DNA of 64,000 bases from Shewanella psychromarinicola (GCF_003855155.1 NZ_CP034073.1:4650001-4714000); one strand, 5' to 3'; positions 37,379 through 47,236 are shown, numbered from the stretch's first letter. Notes: generated from the sequence alone by a model not told the origin. Program-made: numbers and translations.

Positions 37379-37425
37379 AATACTTACCTGCTATATCTGA
37401 TGTTGTTATTTTATTTGATCTGCGA

Positions 37426-37767
37426 CTAAACAGGCATATTCATGATTTCTTTATAAGCATCGACAAGTTTATTACGTACCTGCACCGTTGCTTCAAAGGC
37501 AACGCCAGCTTTTTCACGCGCAATAACCGTATCAGACAAGCTAACCGTGGTGTCACCCATATCTAAACGCGAGGCTAAACTTGACGAGGCTTGTTGTAGT
37601 TCATTGACGCTACCCACCGCCTGAGACAGCAACTGGCTGAAATCAGCACCGGTAGTGTTATTGACTTGCTGGGATAAATTAGGACGAATTGATGAACCAA
37701 TAGAAGGGGCTATTTCGCCACGAAGTGACTGCATTTCTTGCATTAATGGATTTGCGCTAATCTGCAC
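37426..37767 (-). CDS. fliE: Flagellar hook-basal body protein FliE
   Basis: A 113-residue protein. The C-terminal half carries the FliE signature: VIAREKAGVAFEATVQVRNK and LVDAYKEIMNMPV. FliE joins the MS-ring to the proximal rod. It is the first gene of fliEFGHIJ, with a sigma-54 box 56 bases upstream. Confidence 0.95.
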   Translation of the reverse strand: MQISANPLMQEMQSLRGEIAPSIGSSIRPNLSQQVNNTTGADFSQLLSQAVGSVNELQQASSSLASRLDMGDTTVSLSDTVIAREKAGVAFEATVQVRNKLVDAYKEIMNMPV

Positions 37768-37822
37768 GATGTAACTCCCTTTCGTCGACTTTTTGACGAC
37801 AACAATAACTGATAATAATTTA

Positions 37823-37839
37823 TAGCAATTTAGATGCCA
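37823..37839 (-). promoter_or_regulatory. Sigma-54 promoter for fliEFGHIJ
   Basis: On the minus strand TGGCAT-CTAAA-TTGCTA, with GG and GC ten bases apart. It is placed 56 bases before fliE in the fliE-flrC gap. Confidence 0.8.
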
Positions 37840-37922
37840 ATATTACAATTAGTAGGCGATAGGTATAAAACAATTAGAAAACAATTAGAAAATAGGCAGG
37901 CAAAAGGCAACAATAGGCAGGC

Positions 37923-37960
37923 AAAAGTAACCTATTTACCATATAAAATAGGTCACTTTT
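37923..37960 (-). terminator. Terminator after flrC
   Basis: The arms AAAAGTAACCTATTT and AAATAGGTCACTTTT pair with one mismatch around an eight-base loop, and T-rich sequence follows on the minus strand. It separates flrBC from the fliE promoter. Confidence 0.7.
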
Positions 37961-38041
37961 TGTCTTAATTATAAAATAAAACTTTAAAATCAATCAATTA
38001 AATAAGCTTGAACAAATAATCAATTAGCACAGGCATTGGCA

Positions 38042-39391
38042 CTAAGCAGGTAATTGGATCCCCATATCGCGCATTTTTGCCATTTTATAACGTAACGTAC
38101 GAGCACTGATCCCGAGTTTTTCAGCGACCATTTTCCGACTACCCTGACATTGATTTAGGGTTTCTAAAATAATCACATGCTCTTGGGCTTTTAATTCGCC
38201 ACCTAAGCCTTCTAATTCGGCAGACTTATCAGTGTCAACATATTCTGGTGCCACTAACGCCACATCGCCAGAGTCTAAAATAATATCATTAACGCCAATA
38301 TCATCATTAACCCGCAATATCAGTGCCCGTTGAATAACATTGTCTAACTCTCGCACATTACCCGGCCAGCGATGGGTTAATAAACGCCGAGTAGCACCGT
38401 CATCCAGCTGTGGCACTGAGGTCATATTAAGTGCTTTAGCATGTTTAATAATTAAATGCCGCGCCAGCGGTAAAATATCGGCAGGGCGTTGATGCAGCGC
38501 AGGCCACGTTAACGGGAATACATTAATTCGGTAATATAAATCTTCTCTAAACTCACCCGAGGTGGCCAGCGCTTTAAGATCGCGGTTTGAGGTTGCCAGT
38601 ACGCGAACATTCAGTTTAATGGTTTTACGGCCACCTAAACGCTCAACCTCACGTTCTTGTAACACCCGCAATAACTTAGCTTGTAACCCCAGCTCCATCT
38701 CAGATATTTCATCAAGTAATATGGTGCCACCTTGGGCTTGTTCAAACTTACCAGGGCATGCCTGATAAGCCCCAGTAAACGCGCCTTTTTCATAACCAAA
38801 CAAGGTCGCTTCTAACATATTCTCGGGTATTGCAGCGCAATTAATCGCAATAAACGGCTGGTCATGGCGTTGGCTATGTTGGTGAATATAGCGCGCCAGC
38901 ACTTCTTTACCTGAGCCACTCGGCCCCATGATCATTACCGATGCATCAGATACTGCCACACGCTGAGCCAGCGACAACAAGGCTAAACTTTTCTCATCGG
39001 CAACCACAGGCTTATCGTGGTTTTGCTTTAAGGGTAAATAGCGTGACACCTGATTCAACAACACTTCAGGCGCAAATGGTTTAGCAAGGTAATCCACCGC
39101 GCCTAATTTCATTGCACTAACCGCACTGTTAATAGTGGCATAAGCGGTCATTAATAATACCGGCAGTTTAGGTTGGTGCTGCTGCAAATAACCCAGCAAC
39201 CCCATGCCACCAATACCGTCCATTTGCACATCGCTAATCACCATATCAAAATGGGTTACTTTTAAGGCCAAAATAGCCTCTTCAGCACTGCCAACATCAA
39301 CACAGTCGTAATGGGCGAGCATTAGCGTATCGAGTAATGCCTCACGTAAATCAGCATCATCTTCAACTAATAAAATATTGGCTTCAGCCAC
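38042..39391 (-). CDS. flrC: Sigma-54-dependent flagellar response regulator FlrC
   Basis: A 449-residue activator. The receiver domain has the acidic pocket EDDAD and the phospho-acceptor in MVISDVQMDGIGG (about 50-62). The AAA+ domain has Walker A GPSGSGKEVLARYIH, the sigma-54 contact loop GAFTGA and Walker B GGTILLDEISEME. A C-terminal Fis-type helix-turn-helix includes SRKMVAEKLGISARTLRYKM. Phosphorylated by FlrB, it activates class III flagellar genes. It overlaps flrB by eight bases. Confidence 0.95.
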   Translation of the reverse strand: MAEANILLVEDDADLREALLDTLMLAHYDCVDVGSAEEAILALKVTHFDMVISDVQMDGIGGMGLLGYLQQHQPKLPVLLMTAYATINSAVSAMKLGAVDYLAKPFAPEVLLNQVSRYLPLKQNHDKPVVADEKSLALLSLAQRVAVSDASVMIMGPSGSGKEVLARYIHQHSQRHDQPFIAINCAAIPENMLEATLFGYEKGAFTGAYQACPGKFEQAQGGTILLDEISEMELGLQAKLLRVLQEREVERLGGRKTIKLNVRVLATSNRDLKALATSGEFREDLYYRINVFPLTWPALHQRPADILPLARHLIIKHAKALNMTSVPQLDDGATRRLLTHRWPGNVRELDNVIQRALILRVNDDIGVNDIILDSGDVALVAPEYVDTDKSAELEGLGGELKAQEHVIILETLNQCQGSRKMVAEKLGISARTLRYKMAKMRDMGIQLPA

Positions 39392-40601
39392 GCATCACCT
39401 CCTGATCACTTGCTTTGCTAATGTGCGGAAAGCTCAATCGAATATGACAACCCATTCCAGGTTTACACGACAACTGTATTTGTCCGCCATGGTTATGCAC
39501 TACCGACTGAACAACCGCTAAGCCCAATCCTGTACCTTGACTTTTAGTGGTAAAAAAAGGTTCAAGTATTTGTTGTTGCATTGACGGTTCGAGCCCTTTG
39601 CCATTATCGATAACATCGAGTAATAGTCCATCAGCGGTTTCACTGGCGCTGACTTTTATTTTTGTTGCGCCCGCTTCAATGCTATTCATCACCAAATTGT
39701 TCACTGCTGAACTGAGTGCATTAGCATTGGCAAGCATCAATGAATTTGAGGTGTCTTCAGCCACAAGCTGACAGTGTTTTTTATCTGCAATAGGCTCGCA
39801 ATTGGCCATAACCTGTCCAATAATCTCATCCATTGTAACCGATTCAGCCATTCCCTCTTGACGTCCCTTTGCCATGAGTAACATGTCATTTACTTGACGC
39901 TCTAGCTCATTTAATCGGTCAACCAATTTAGATTGAAACTTACTTCGTGCTGAGTCTGATAATTTGGAACTGCCAAGATTAGAGGCATACAGCAAAGCCG
40001 CAGATAATGGGGTGCGCACCTGATGTGCTAATGTCGCCACCATTTTGCCTAACGCCGATAAACGTTGTAAATGAGATAAGTTTTTCTGCAATAAGCGGGT
40101 TTCGGTTAGATCGGTTAATACAATCAACTGCCCCGGCTCTGGCGCTAATGGGGTAATGGCTAATTTTACCCTGCGACCATTTTTAAGCGACACTTCATGG
40201 CCGTCATCATCTTGTGGCGCAAATGCACGATGGATAATATCAAACCAACGCGAACCTTGCAGCGGTCGCCCGAGAAGTTCGGTTGCAACAGGATTAGCAA
40301 GCGTTACCACGCCGTCGCCATCAATGATCACCACGCCAGATGGCATGGCTTGAAGAATATGCGCCATTTGATTAGACATATTAGCGGCCTTACTAGAATA
40401 AGGGCTGATAACAGGAGTAGCAATAGCCGCGCTAGAATGGGCAACGCCTTTACGAAGCACACTAGTTTTTCGTTGTAGCACTGAATAAGCGCCAATAGCA
40501 GACGATTGAATCTCTGCATCAGTTGTGATGCTAGACGAAGCTGACGCAGACAATCCAAAATCTGGATTATCTGTATGTGTTAACGCTCGTGCTGAATACA
40601 T
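39384..40601 (-). CDS. flrB: Flagellar sensor histidine kinase FlrB
   Basis: A 405-residue kinase without membrane helices, so cytoplasmic. There is a Ser/Thr-rich N-terminal 75 residues, a PAS domain (about 80-180, MPSGVVIIDGDGVVTLANP), the H-box LGKMVATLAHQVRTPLSAAL (about 188-207) and the ATPase domain with LVMNSIEAGA (N-box), DVIDNGKGLEP and KSQGTGLGLAVVQSVV. It phosphorylates FlrC. The N-terminal 70 residues look unconserved, so the start could be later, but the sigma-54 box 38 bases upstream fits the one given. Confidence 0.93.
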   Translation of the reverse strand: MYSARALTHTDNPDFGLSASASSSITTDAEIQSSAIGAYSVLQRKTSVLRKGVAHSSAAIATPVISPYSSKAANMSNQMAHILQAMPSGVVIIDGDGVVTLANPVATELLGRPLQGSRWFDIIHRAFAPQDDDGHEVSLKNGRRVKLAITPLAPEPGQLIVLTDLTETRLLQKNLSHLQRLSALGKMVATLAHQVRTPLSAALLYASNLGSSKLSDSARSKFQSKLVDRLNELERQVNDMLLMAKGRQEGMAESVTMDEIIGQVMANCEPIADKKHCQLVAEDTSNSLMLANANALSSAVNNLVMNSIEAGATKIKVSASETADGLLLDVIDNGKGLEPSMQQQILEPFFTTKSQGTGLGLAVVQSVVHNHGGQIQLSCKPGMGCHIRLSFPHISKASDQEVMRG

Positions 40602-40638
40602 GGTCGCTCCGTCAAAAGAATAACATTTAACTAGCTTA

Positions 40639-40655
40639 ATGCATTTACTGTGCCA
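40639..40655 (-). promoter_or_regulatory. Sigma-54 promoter for flrBC
   Basis: On the minus strand TGGCAC-AGTAA-ATGCAT has a perfect -24 box and one change in -12, with correct ten-base GG-GC spacing. FlrA-dependent transcription of flrBC is known in Vibrio cholerae, and this position fits it. Confidence 0.72.
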
Positions 40656-40751
40656 AACAATTTATTTGCTGATTACTGATAAATAGTGTGTGAATACTGA
40701 AAAAATCTGAACTGACATTAACCTAACAATAAAACCTAACAATAAAAACAA

Positions 40752-40777
40752 AAAAACACACTCAATGGTGTGTTTTT
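40752..40777 (-). terminator. Terminator after flrA
   Basis: The arms AAAAACACAC and GTGTGTTTTT pair perfectly around a six-base loop. A long T run follows on the minus strand. It separates flrA from flrBC. Confidence 0.85.
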
Positions 40778-40810
40778 ATGATTTAGGTCAATGGTATAGT
40801 GTTGGTAATT

Positions 40811-40923
40811 GTTTTTAGCTATGGTTTTTAGCTATGGTTTTTAGTTATGGTTTTCAGCTATGGTTCTCAGCTATCGTTTCTAGTAATAGCGTTTAATAAT
40901 AGCGTTTCTAGAAATAGCGTTTA
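40811..40923. repeat. Degenerate 14-15 bp tandem repeats after flrA
   Basis: About eight imperfect copies related to TTTTTAGCTATGG drift across the array into TTTAATAATAGCG forms. The array runs right up to the flrA stop codon. Confidence 0.8.
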
Positions 40924-40924
40924 G

Positions 40925-42355
40925 TTAGTCTTTACCTAAACCATATTTACGCATTTTTTCAACTAATGTGGTACGACGAATACCCAACATTTCAGCCGCT
41001 CTTGCTACAACACTGTCTTGCTGCTCAAGTGCTTGACGGATCATGTCAATTTCTAATTCCGCCAGTAAGTCTTTTAAATTAACCCCTTCAGGCGGCAATT
41101 CACTCGGAAACCGCGTTTCAGGTATTTCTACAGGCTCTTCATCACTGAATATCGACGCTAACGCATCCCGCTCTAACTGCTCTTCACTGACTTCTACACA
41201 GTATTCTGGTACATCAATATAACGATACTTATGCGGTAAATCGTTAACATCGACCAATCCGCCAGGAAACAAAATCGTTAACCGCTCAATCAAGTTCGAT
41301 AATTCACGCACATTACCAGACCAATTATGTTCTTTTAGCGATTCAATGGCTCGTTGGGTGAAACGAACCTTACCACGCCCCTCATTAAATACTCGACTGA
41401 CTAACTCATGAAGTAATAAGGGCACATCATCACGTCGCTCGCTTAGTGCAGGCATCTCAATTGGGAACACATTGAGTCGATAATATAAATCTTCACGAAA
41501 TGAGTTGTCTATAATCATGGTTTCAAGATCGCGATGCGTCGCCGCAATAATGCGAACATCAGCGGCAATCGTTTTGCTACCACCCACACGTTCAAAAACG
41601 CGCTCTTGTAATACCCGTAATAATTTCACTTGCATTTGCAGTGGCATATCACCTACTTCATCTAGAAATAGCGTGCCACCTTCAGCTAATTCAAAACGGC
41701 CTTTACGGGCTGATATAGCACCTGTAAAAGAGCCCTTTTCATGGCCGAATAATTCGCTTTCAAGTAACTCAGCAGGGATAGCACCACAATTAACCGGAAT
41801 AAATGGCCCATCACGTCGTTCAGATAAATAATGGATATTACGCGCCACCACTTCTTTACCTGTACCCGATTGACCCAGCACGATGACGGTCGCATCAGAA
41901 CTTGACACCTGGTTAATCAAATGGCGAACTTTAGCAATGCCTTCACTGCGGCCCACTAAGCTGCGAAATAACTTGGTTTGATTACCACTGGTTAAGGTGT
42001 GTTGTCTTTTTGCTTGGCCAAACACTTGACAGAAATGCAGCAGCTCAGTCAATTGTGGATAATTTATCGGTTCTTCGATAGTCCCGAGCAGATTTGATAA
42101 ACTTGCATCGGTATCACCCAGTAACAACATAGGTTGCCAAGGCACAATGGCGGCAATATTTTTGATCCTGTCTGAGACAATGTCATCCGTCAAAATAACA
42201 ACGGCGCGATAGCGAGATTGCTCGATTAAGGTTGTAAAAGATTCATTAGAGACAATTTCACACTGCTCGCCTAAAAATTCGAAAATGCAGCACAAACGAG
42301 TCACGCGCTCTGATGGGGTACCGACAATTAAAATACTTTGTTCTATTTGCATCAT
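40925..42355 (-). CDS. flrA: Master flagellar activator FlrA (sigma-54-dependent, FleQ-like)
   Basis: A 476-residue activator. The N-terminal FleQ-type domain (about 1-110) is receiver-like but lacks the acidic pocket, so it is not expected to be phosphorylated. The AAA+ domain has GQSGTGKEVVARNIH (Walker A), the sigma-54 contact loop as GSFTGA rather than GAFTGA, and GGTLFLDEVGDMP (Walker B). The Fis-like C-terminus includes ARAAEMLGIRRTTLVEKM. It starts the hierarchy by activating flrBC and early genes, and in relatives it responds to c-di-GMP and FlhG. It is a monocistronic gene closed by its own terminator. Confidence 0.95.
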   Translation of the reverse strand: MMQIEQSILIVGTPSERVTRLCCIFEFLGEQCEIVSNESFTTLIEQSRYRAVVILTDDIVSDRIKNIAAIVPWQPMLLLGDTDASLSNLLGTIEEPINYPQLTELLHFCQVFGQAKRQHTLTSGNQTKLFRSLVGRSEGIAKVRHLINQVSSSDATVIVLGQSGTGKEVVARNIHYLSERRDGPFIPVNCGAIPAELLESELFGHEKGSFTGAISARKGRFELAEGGTLFLDEVGDMPLQMQVKLLRVLQERVFERVGGSKTIAADVRIIAATHRDLETMIIDNSFREDLYYRLNVFPIEMPALSERRDDVPLLLHELVSRVFNEGRGKVRFTQRAIESLKEHNWSGNVRELSNLIERLTILFPGGLVDVNDLPHKYRYIDVPEYCVEVSEEQLERDALASIFSDEEPVEIPETRFPSELPPEGVNLKDLLAELEIDMIRQALEQQDSVVARAAEMLGIRRTTLVEKMRKYGLGKD

Positions 42356-42787
42356 TCAGAAGGCCAAAAGCTCTTGTTATAGGTATTTATTCGGGATGAT
42401 TATGCCGCACACAGCAACAAAAACCAAAGTACATTGTTGCCATAAATACTGACAACAATACTGGCAAAAATTACAACACTGGGGCTATTCTAGCATTTTT
42501 CCTAAAACAGGATCGTTAATCTGTTAAATACAGTTAAGAAAAACGAACTCGGTCATAAATATTGTATTATCAGCTCAGCATAAGCAAGCATCAGTGACAT
42601 TTTATCTACAACAGATAGCATTTTCAGCTAAGAGTGATGATTTTTTAGCCAAAATTAATTTTAGACCACGTTAAAATAACCAATATGATAAACATAAACC
42701 CACTAAACGTTAACGCGTTCATTTTTCCCACACAACAAAAAAGACGCTAAGCGTCTTTTTTAGTTTGATGCAGCATTATAGCCATTT
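42356..42787. other. Intergenic region upstream of flrA
   Basis: These 432 bases separate fliS from flrA and have no gene. They hold the fliS terminator at the left end and AT-rich sequence in which the flrA promoter must lie. I could not pick out a sigma-54 box, which agrees with flrA being sigma-70 dependent in relatives. Confidence 0.6.
42737..42761 (-). terminator. Terminator after fliS
   Basis: An 11-bp perfect stem (AAAAAAGACGC / GCGTCTTTTTT) closes on TAA and carries A/T runs on both sides. It lies 27 bases after the fliS stop. Confidence 0.9.
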
Positions 42788-43192
42788 TTAACTGGCTTCA
42801 GAGGTTAACTCATGCATGTCTTGCGGAATGGCATCCCAGCCTTCTTTAATTGTTCTGAGTAAAGCAGAAACCTCTTCGAGCATATCCACATCATTAGCCA
42901 CATTAGCCTCAGATAATCGTCTCAACATATATTCATAAAGTGAGTCTAGATTAGCAGATATTTCGGTGCCAGCATCCATATCTAAGCTACCACTCAGTCC
43001 AGCAATAATACTAATTGCTTTACCGATATTTTCTCCTTTTTGCGCATGACTTTTCTGCTGAATGGCATATTTAGCTTGTGCAATACGCTGCAATGCGCCT
43101 TCAAACATCATTTGTATAATGCGATGCGGTGAAGCCACCGCAATTTCGCTTTCTAGCGAAACTTTTCGATATGACCGTAGCGAGCTTCTCAT
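42788..43192 (-). CDS. fliS: Flagellin export chaperone FliS
   Basis: A 134-residue helical protein. The family signature is clear: SPHRIIQMMFEGALQRIAQA (about 21-40) and LDSLYEYMLRRLSEANVAND (about 82-101). It caps the flagellin C-terminus in the cytosol before export. It follows the fliT-like gene by six bases. Confidence 0.95.
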   Translation of the reverse strand: MRSSLRSYRKVSLESEIAVASPHRIIQMMFEGALQRIAQAKYAIQQKSHAQKGENIGKAISIIAGLSGSLDMDAGTEISANLDSLYEYMLRRLSEANVANDVDMLEEVSALLRTIKEGWDAIPQDMHELTSEAS

Positions 43193-43198
43193 AAATAC

Positions 43199-43543
43199 CT
43201 ACCTATCTGAATCTATACTTTTATAAACATCAAGTTGACGTTGGTTTTTCTTTCCTAGATGTATCTCAGAATGCAAACTATTCATGACTAACTTTGCTTT
43301 CACCTCAAGACTCAATGTCAGCTCTAATTGGTGTTCCAAATAATCTCTTTGCGTAAACGAATAGTCGGCAATCAAAACATTCAATAAGTTTTGACGCTTA
43401 ACAACCAATTCTTGCAAATTTAATACCAACTCATCAAACTCTTCTAGGTCATTTTTGCTTTTTAACCTGTTCAATACCGTCTTGCATTGTTCGCTAATGG
43501 CATCCAAATTATCAATTAACACTTGTTGTTCTGTGGTCGTCAT
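43199..43543 (-). CDS. FliT-like flagellar chaperone candidate
   Basis: A 114-residue, all-helical, Leu/Gln/Asp-rich protein with no membrane segment. Sequence similarity to FliT is weak by eye. However, its size, helical character and place between fliD and fliS match FliT, the export chaperone of the filament cap FliD. Orthologues in this position are usually called FliT or flagellar protein of unknown function. It lies 69 bases after fliD. Confidence 0.7.
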   Translation of the reverse strand: MTTTEQQVLIDNLDAISEQCKTVLNRLKSKNDLEEFDELVLNLQELVVKRQNLLNVLIADYSFTQRDYLEHQLELTLSLEVKAKLVMNSLHSEIHLGKKNQRQLDVYKSIDSDR

Positions 43544-43612
43544 ATAATTGTCAACTCGCTGTTCTCTTTTAAACAGATTGATTAAACCGGTAGCATTCGA
43601 TTAAACATTGGA

Positions 43613-44977
43613 TTAATCATTTTGTCTCACAAGCCCAGGGAGAGAATCCAATCGCGATTGTAAATTGTCACTTTGGGTGCTCAATTGACCGACAATCAAA
43701 TCCATATAGTTATACTGTTTAAATAAGCGGTCTTCAAATGCTGACATTTTTCGGGCAAATGCTTCTCGCTGATCGCTCAAGCGATCTAAGCGATTATCAA
43801 GGGAGGTATCACGGCTATCAATAATAGATCCAGTGCCAACATACGAATCAAGGTAACCGTCTAACTTTGCCGCCACCCCGGTATCTTCAGTGGTAAACAT
43901 TTCTTTAATGCCAGCAACATTATTTTTCAACGCTTCGGTTAAAATATCATCATTAATTTCTAAAGTGCCGCTGCGCGTCGTGGTAATGCCGATGGAGGCC
44001 AGAGACAAATTACCATTAGAGGTAGAAAATGCCGATGAAATCACCCCTCTTAACTGGCTTTGGATCCCGCGAGGCAAGGAGTCTCCTTGTAAAGCTGCCG
44101 CTTGCTCGGTAGCGGCATTATAACTGGTCAAATCAGCAATAGTTTTTGACATGGCATTATATGACTCAACAAATGCTTTTATACCTGTTTTGACTGAACT
44201 GGTGCTTTGGGCAACCGTCAATGTGGTTAACTTAGCAATATCGGCATCTTTTAGATTAAGGGTCACCCCATCAATCGCATTATCAACGGTATTACTACTG
44301 GAGGTGAGTTTTAAGCCATCGATATAGATAATCGAATCTTTAGCGGGTTGTAGTTCGGTCATGACAAAAGTATCGGCAAGCACTGTGCCCGCGCCAGTAT
44401 CGGTTGCGGTGACACTCATATTATTAGCGGTGCCGGTTTTGTTAGAGGTGAGGACTAACTGGGCGCCGGCATCACTGTTCACTATGGTGGCGGTCACGCC
44501 AACATTGTCGTCAGCAGCATTTATTTTAGTCACCAGCGATTGCAGGGTATCGTCTGTGGTCACCGCAATATCAAAGCTTTCACCATCAACGGCAAAGTTT
44601 AACGAGCCTTCATCTAAAGGCGCAGTTACATCAGTTACGGCTAAAGAGCCAACTTTTTGACTTTGGGCTAGTTGCTCAACGGCAACATTATAGCTGCCTG
44701 ACACAGCATCATTACTCACAGAGGCACTTAAATAAGTACTTTGTGAAAGTTTCACGCTCTGACTGTCGAATGAATCTGTTTTGGACAGAAAACTTAAGCT
44801 ATCTTGAAATTCCGACAACACGCTTTTTAATGAGCCCAAGGCTGATATTTCAGCAGTAATGGCACCCTCTGTGGAGTCAAATCGTGCCACCTTAGGAGCC
44901 TGCTCTGAGGTAACTAAAGCGGATACAATACCGTTAATGTCAAGACCCGATCCCAGTCCAACCGATGTTAACCCCAT
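43613..44977 (-). CDS. fliD: Flagellar filament cap protein FliD
   Basis: A 454-residue protein. The N-terminus has VGLGSGLDINGIVSALVTSE and the C-terminus a coiled coil (RDTSLDNRLDRLSDQREAFA) ending YMDLIVGQLSTQSDNLQ. These terminal regions polymerise as the pentameric cap. The central region (about 80-280) is Thr/Ala/Asp-rich and variable, as usual. It belongs to the flaG-fliD-fliT-fliS run. Confidence 0.95.
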   Translation of the reverse strand: MGLTSVGLGSGLDINGIVSALVTSEQAPKVARFDSTEGAITAEISALGSLKSVLSEFQDSLSFLSKTDSFDSQSVKLSQSTYLSASVSNDAVSGSYNVAVEQLAQSQKVGSLAVTDVTAPLDEGSLNFAVDGESFDIAVTTDDTLQSLVTKINAADDNVGVTATIVNSDAGAQLVLTSNKTGTANNMSVTATDTGAGTVLADTFVMTELQPAKDSIIYIDGLKLTSSSNTVDNAIDGVTLNLKDADIAKLTTLTVAQSTSSVKTGIKAFVESYNAMSKTIADLTSYNAATEQAAALQGDSLPRGIQSQLRGVISSAFSTSNGNLSLASIGITTTRSGTLEINDDILTEALKNNVAGIKEMFTTEDTGVAAKLDGYLDSYVGTGSIIDSRDTSLDNRLDRLSDQREAFARKMSAFEDRLFKQYNYMDLIVGQLSTQSDNLQSRLDSLPGLVRQND

Positions 44978-45053
44978 ATTTACCTCAATTTATCTCATAA
45001 AAAGCGTAGTCAAATTTTCAAGTTAATTAGCGAATAAGCGAATTAGCTATCAT

Positions 45054-45551
45054 TTAGGCTTGAGTTTTCAGCAACAAGCCCTTTACATCTTGCAATTTTT
45101 GCGCCAACTCCAAAGCTTCTTCGCTGGGAATTTGGCGTATAATGTCACCGGTGTCAATATCCATCACTTTAACAATCGCGGAGCCGGAATCTTCGTCAAC
45201 CGAAAATGCGAGGCCTTTATTCATTAATGTCACCACCTCAGACAACTGCTCAACCACTTCAGCCAATACTTCAGCCTCGGATTGTTGGTCTTTATCCGCA
45301 ACGGATTGTTCAGTTTCAATTACCGTTTCAGTTTCCGCCTTGGCCAGCGCCACTTTGTCGGCTTCTGCAACATAAGTGTTTTTTTCAACCGTTAACGGCG
45401 CAGCAACACTTGTATCAGAGGTATCAGATGTAGCATCTAATCCGGTTTCATGTCTATTGAGTGCAACTACAGGCCTATTTGTTGCAGAGGGGCTTACAGG
45501 TGAATGTGTAATACCCAGTAAATTATTATCCATAACATCCTCTCTCATCAT
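45054..45551 (-). CDS. flaG: FlaG family protein
   Basis: A protein of 165 residues from ATG 45551 (GAGGG six bases upstream). A second ATG at 45533 with GAGG is equally possible, and a GTG at 45575 less so. The C-terminal 75 residues are the FlaG domain: LSEVVTLMNKGLAFSVDEDS, then VKVMDIDTGDIIRQIPSEEA. The N-terminal 90 residues are low-complexity Ala/Thr/Glu. FlaG influences filament length in several bacteria. It lies between flagellin and fliD. Confidence 0.9.
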   Translation of the reverse strand: MMREDVMDNNLLGITHSPVSPSATNRPVVALNRHETGLDATSDTSDTSVAAPLTVEKNTYVAEADKVALAKAETETVIETEQSVADKDQQSEAEVLAEVVEQLSEVVTLMNKGLAFSVDEDSGSAIVKVMDIDTGDIIRQIPSEEALELAQKLQDVKGLLLKTQA

Positions 45552-45682
45552 TGTACTCCCTCTAACGTGTTTCACGTTGGGACTACTTGGTCAACAAAGC
45601 AACATTACCCCTTCACAAGAGTTACCACCCTATATAGCTCTATTAATTTATGTGCATATGTAATTTATATGCGTAAGTAACA

Positions 45683-45716
45683 AAAAGGAAGATCCAACAG
45701 TGTGAATCTTCCTTTT
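45683..45716 (-). terminator. Terminator after flaB
   Basis: The arms AAAAGGAAGAT and ATCTTCCTTTT pair perfectly around a 12-base loop, with TTTTTGTTA after it on the minus strand. It lies 70 bases after the second flagellin stop. Confidence 0.85.
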
Positions 45717-45784
45717 CCATTTGACGCTATGTTACTGATCCACTCAGTCAATTACTATCAAGCTGCTATTCACTCACTGAGTGA

Positions 45785-47236
45785 TTAAAGTAGCGACAAT
45801 GCCACTTGTGGTAACTGATTCGCCTGCGCAAGCATTGAAGATGAGGCTTGCGATAGAATTTGCTGCTTACTGAGTTCAGCACTTTCTGAGGCAAAGTCGA
45901 CATCTTGAATACGGCTACGTGCGTCAGACACGTTATTTTGAATACTACTTAAGTTATTAAGAGTAAAGTCCATGCGGTTTTGCACAGCACCTAACTCGGC
46001 GCGCTGACTATCAATCCCAGCAATGGCGCCATCAATAATGTCAATGGCACTTTGCGCGCCGGATGCAGTACCAATATCAACCGTGCTAACACCCGCAAAT
46101 ACACCTGCCGCTTCACCGGTTATTTCAGCTGGACCAGCTGTACCTGTTAGCGTAAAGCTGTCAGCTGAACTTAATGTAATGGCACCTGCCGCGGTTGCTA
46201 CAACACCGGCGGTGGTTACGTCAGTAGCTGCTGATGCTGTACCGTCTGCAGCAACGTTCTTTAACTCCAATGCACCTGATGTATTTGATGCCAGCGATGT
46301 AAAGTTAATATCGGCACCGGTAGAACTGGTGATAGTCAGGGTACCGTTATCCAAATTTGCAGTTACGCCAGTATCACCAGAGGTATCATTTATCGCGGTT
46401 GCAAGTGCTTCATTAGAGCTAATACCGGTTAAATCTAAAGAAGCTGTTTTCCCTGCACCACCATCAACATTCATGATTAACGAAGTATCAAATGAAGCAG
46501 TTAAATTAGCCTGAACATTGGTTTGAGCAGAAGCGGTTACGCCCGTTCCGGCTTGGTTGATTTTGGCAACCAGCTCAGTGGCAGTATCTTCATCTACTGA
46601 CGTTATTTTCGTAGCGCTAGTACCTTGAGTAATAGTTAACTCTTCACCCGTTGAACCATTGGTGCCAGCCGCGGCGGCAACAAGCCCTCCACCAAATAGA
46701 CTACCTTTTGCATCACTTTGATATGCCCCAATACTGGTGGCAGATACCGATTTTAGTGACACATTAATGGTTTGGTTGGCTTCAGAACCGACTTGAAATG
46801 CTTGCGTACCATAAGAGCCATCGAGTAAGTTTTGGCCACCAAATGAGGTAGTTTCAGCAATACGGGTTAACTCAGCTTGTAATGAATTCACTTCTTTTTG
46901 CATAGCTGCACGGTCATCAGATGAGTTTGAACCGTTGGCAGACTGCAAAGACAAGTCACGCATCCGCTGTAAAATGTTGGTTGACTCACCCATGGCACCT
47001 TCGGCGGTTTGTGCAATCGAAATACCATCGTTAGCGTTACGCATGGCCACACCAATACCATTAATTTGGCTGGTCATACGATTGGCAATTTGCATACCGG
47101 CAGCATCATCTTTGGCGCTGTTGATGCGTAGACCTGAAGCAAGGCGTTCCATCGATGTAGAAGTAGCACTTTGCGCTTGATTTAAATTGCCCTGGGCTTT
47201 CATTGAAGTGACGTTAGTATTTACTGAAATAGCCAT
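45785..47236 (-). CDS. flaB: Flagellin (second copy)
   Basis: A 483-residue flagellin. The conserved N-terminal D0/D1 (about 1-175, [40 protein letters not shown]) and C-terminal D1/D0 (about 400-483, [20 protein letters not shown], ending LPQVALSLL) flank a central, Ala/Thr/Gly/Asp-rich region of about 220 residues. That insert makes it much longer than the roughly 270-residue flagellins I recall for Shewanella oneidensis. A strong sigma-28 promoter lies upstream. It is almost identical to the neighbouring copy in the central region. Confidence 0.96.
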   Translation of the reverse strand: MAISVNTNVTSMKAQGNLNQAQSATSTSMERLASGLRINSAKDDAAGMQIANRMTSQINGIGVAMRNANDGISIAQTAEGAMGESTNILQRMRDLSLQSANGSNSSDDRAAMQKEVNSLQAELTRIAETTSFGGQNLLDGSYGTQAFQVGSEANQTINVSLKSVSATSIGAYQSDAKGSLFGGGLVAAAAGTNGSTGEELTITQGTSATKITSVDEDTATELVAKINQAGTGVTASAQTNVQANLTASFDTSLIMNVDGGAGKTASLDLTGISSNEALATAINDTSGDTGVTANLDNGTLTITSSTGADINFTSLASNTSGALELKNVAADGTASAATDVTTAGVVATAAGAITLSSADSFTLTGTAGPAEITGEAAGVFAGVSTVDIGTASGAQSAIDIIDGAIAGIDSQRAELGAVQNRMDFTLNNLSSIQNNVSDARSRIQDVDFASESAELSKQQILSQASSSMLAQANQLPQVALSLL

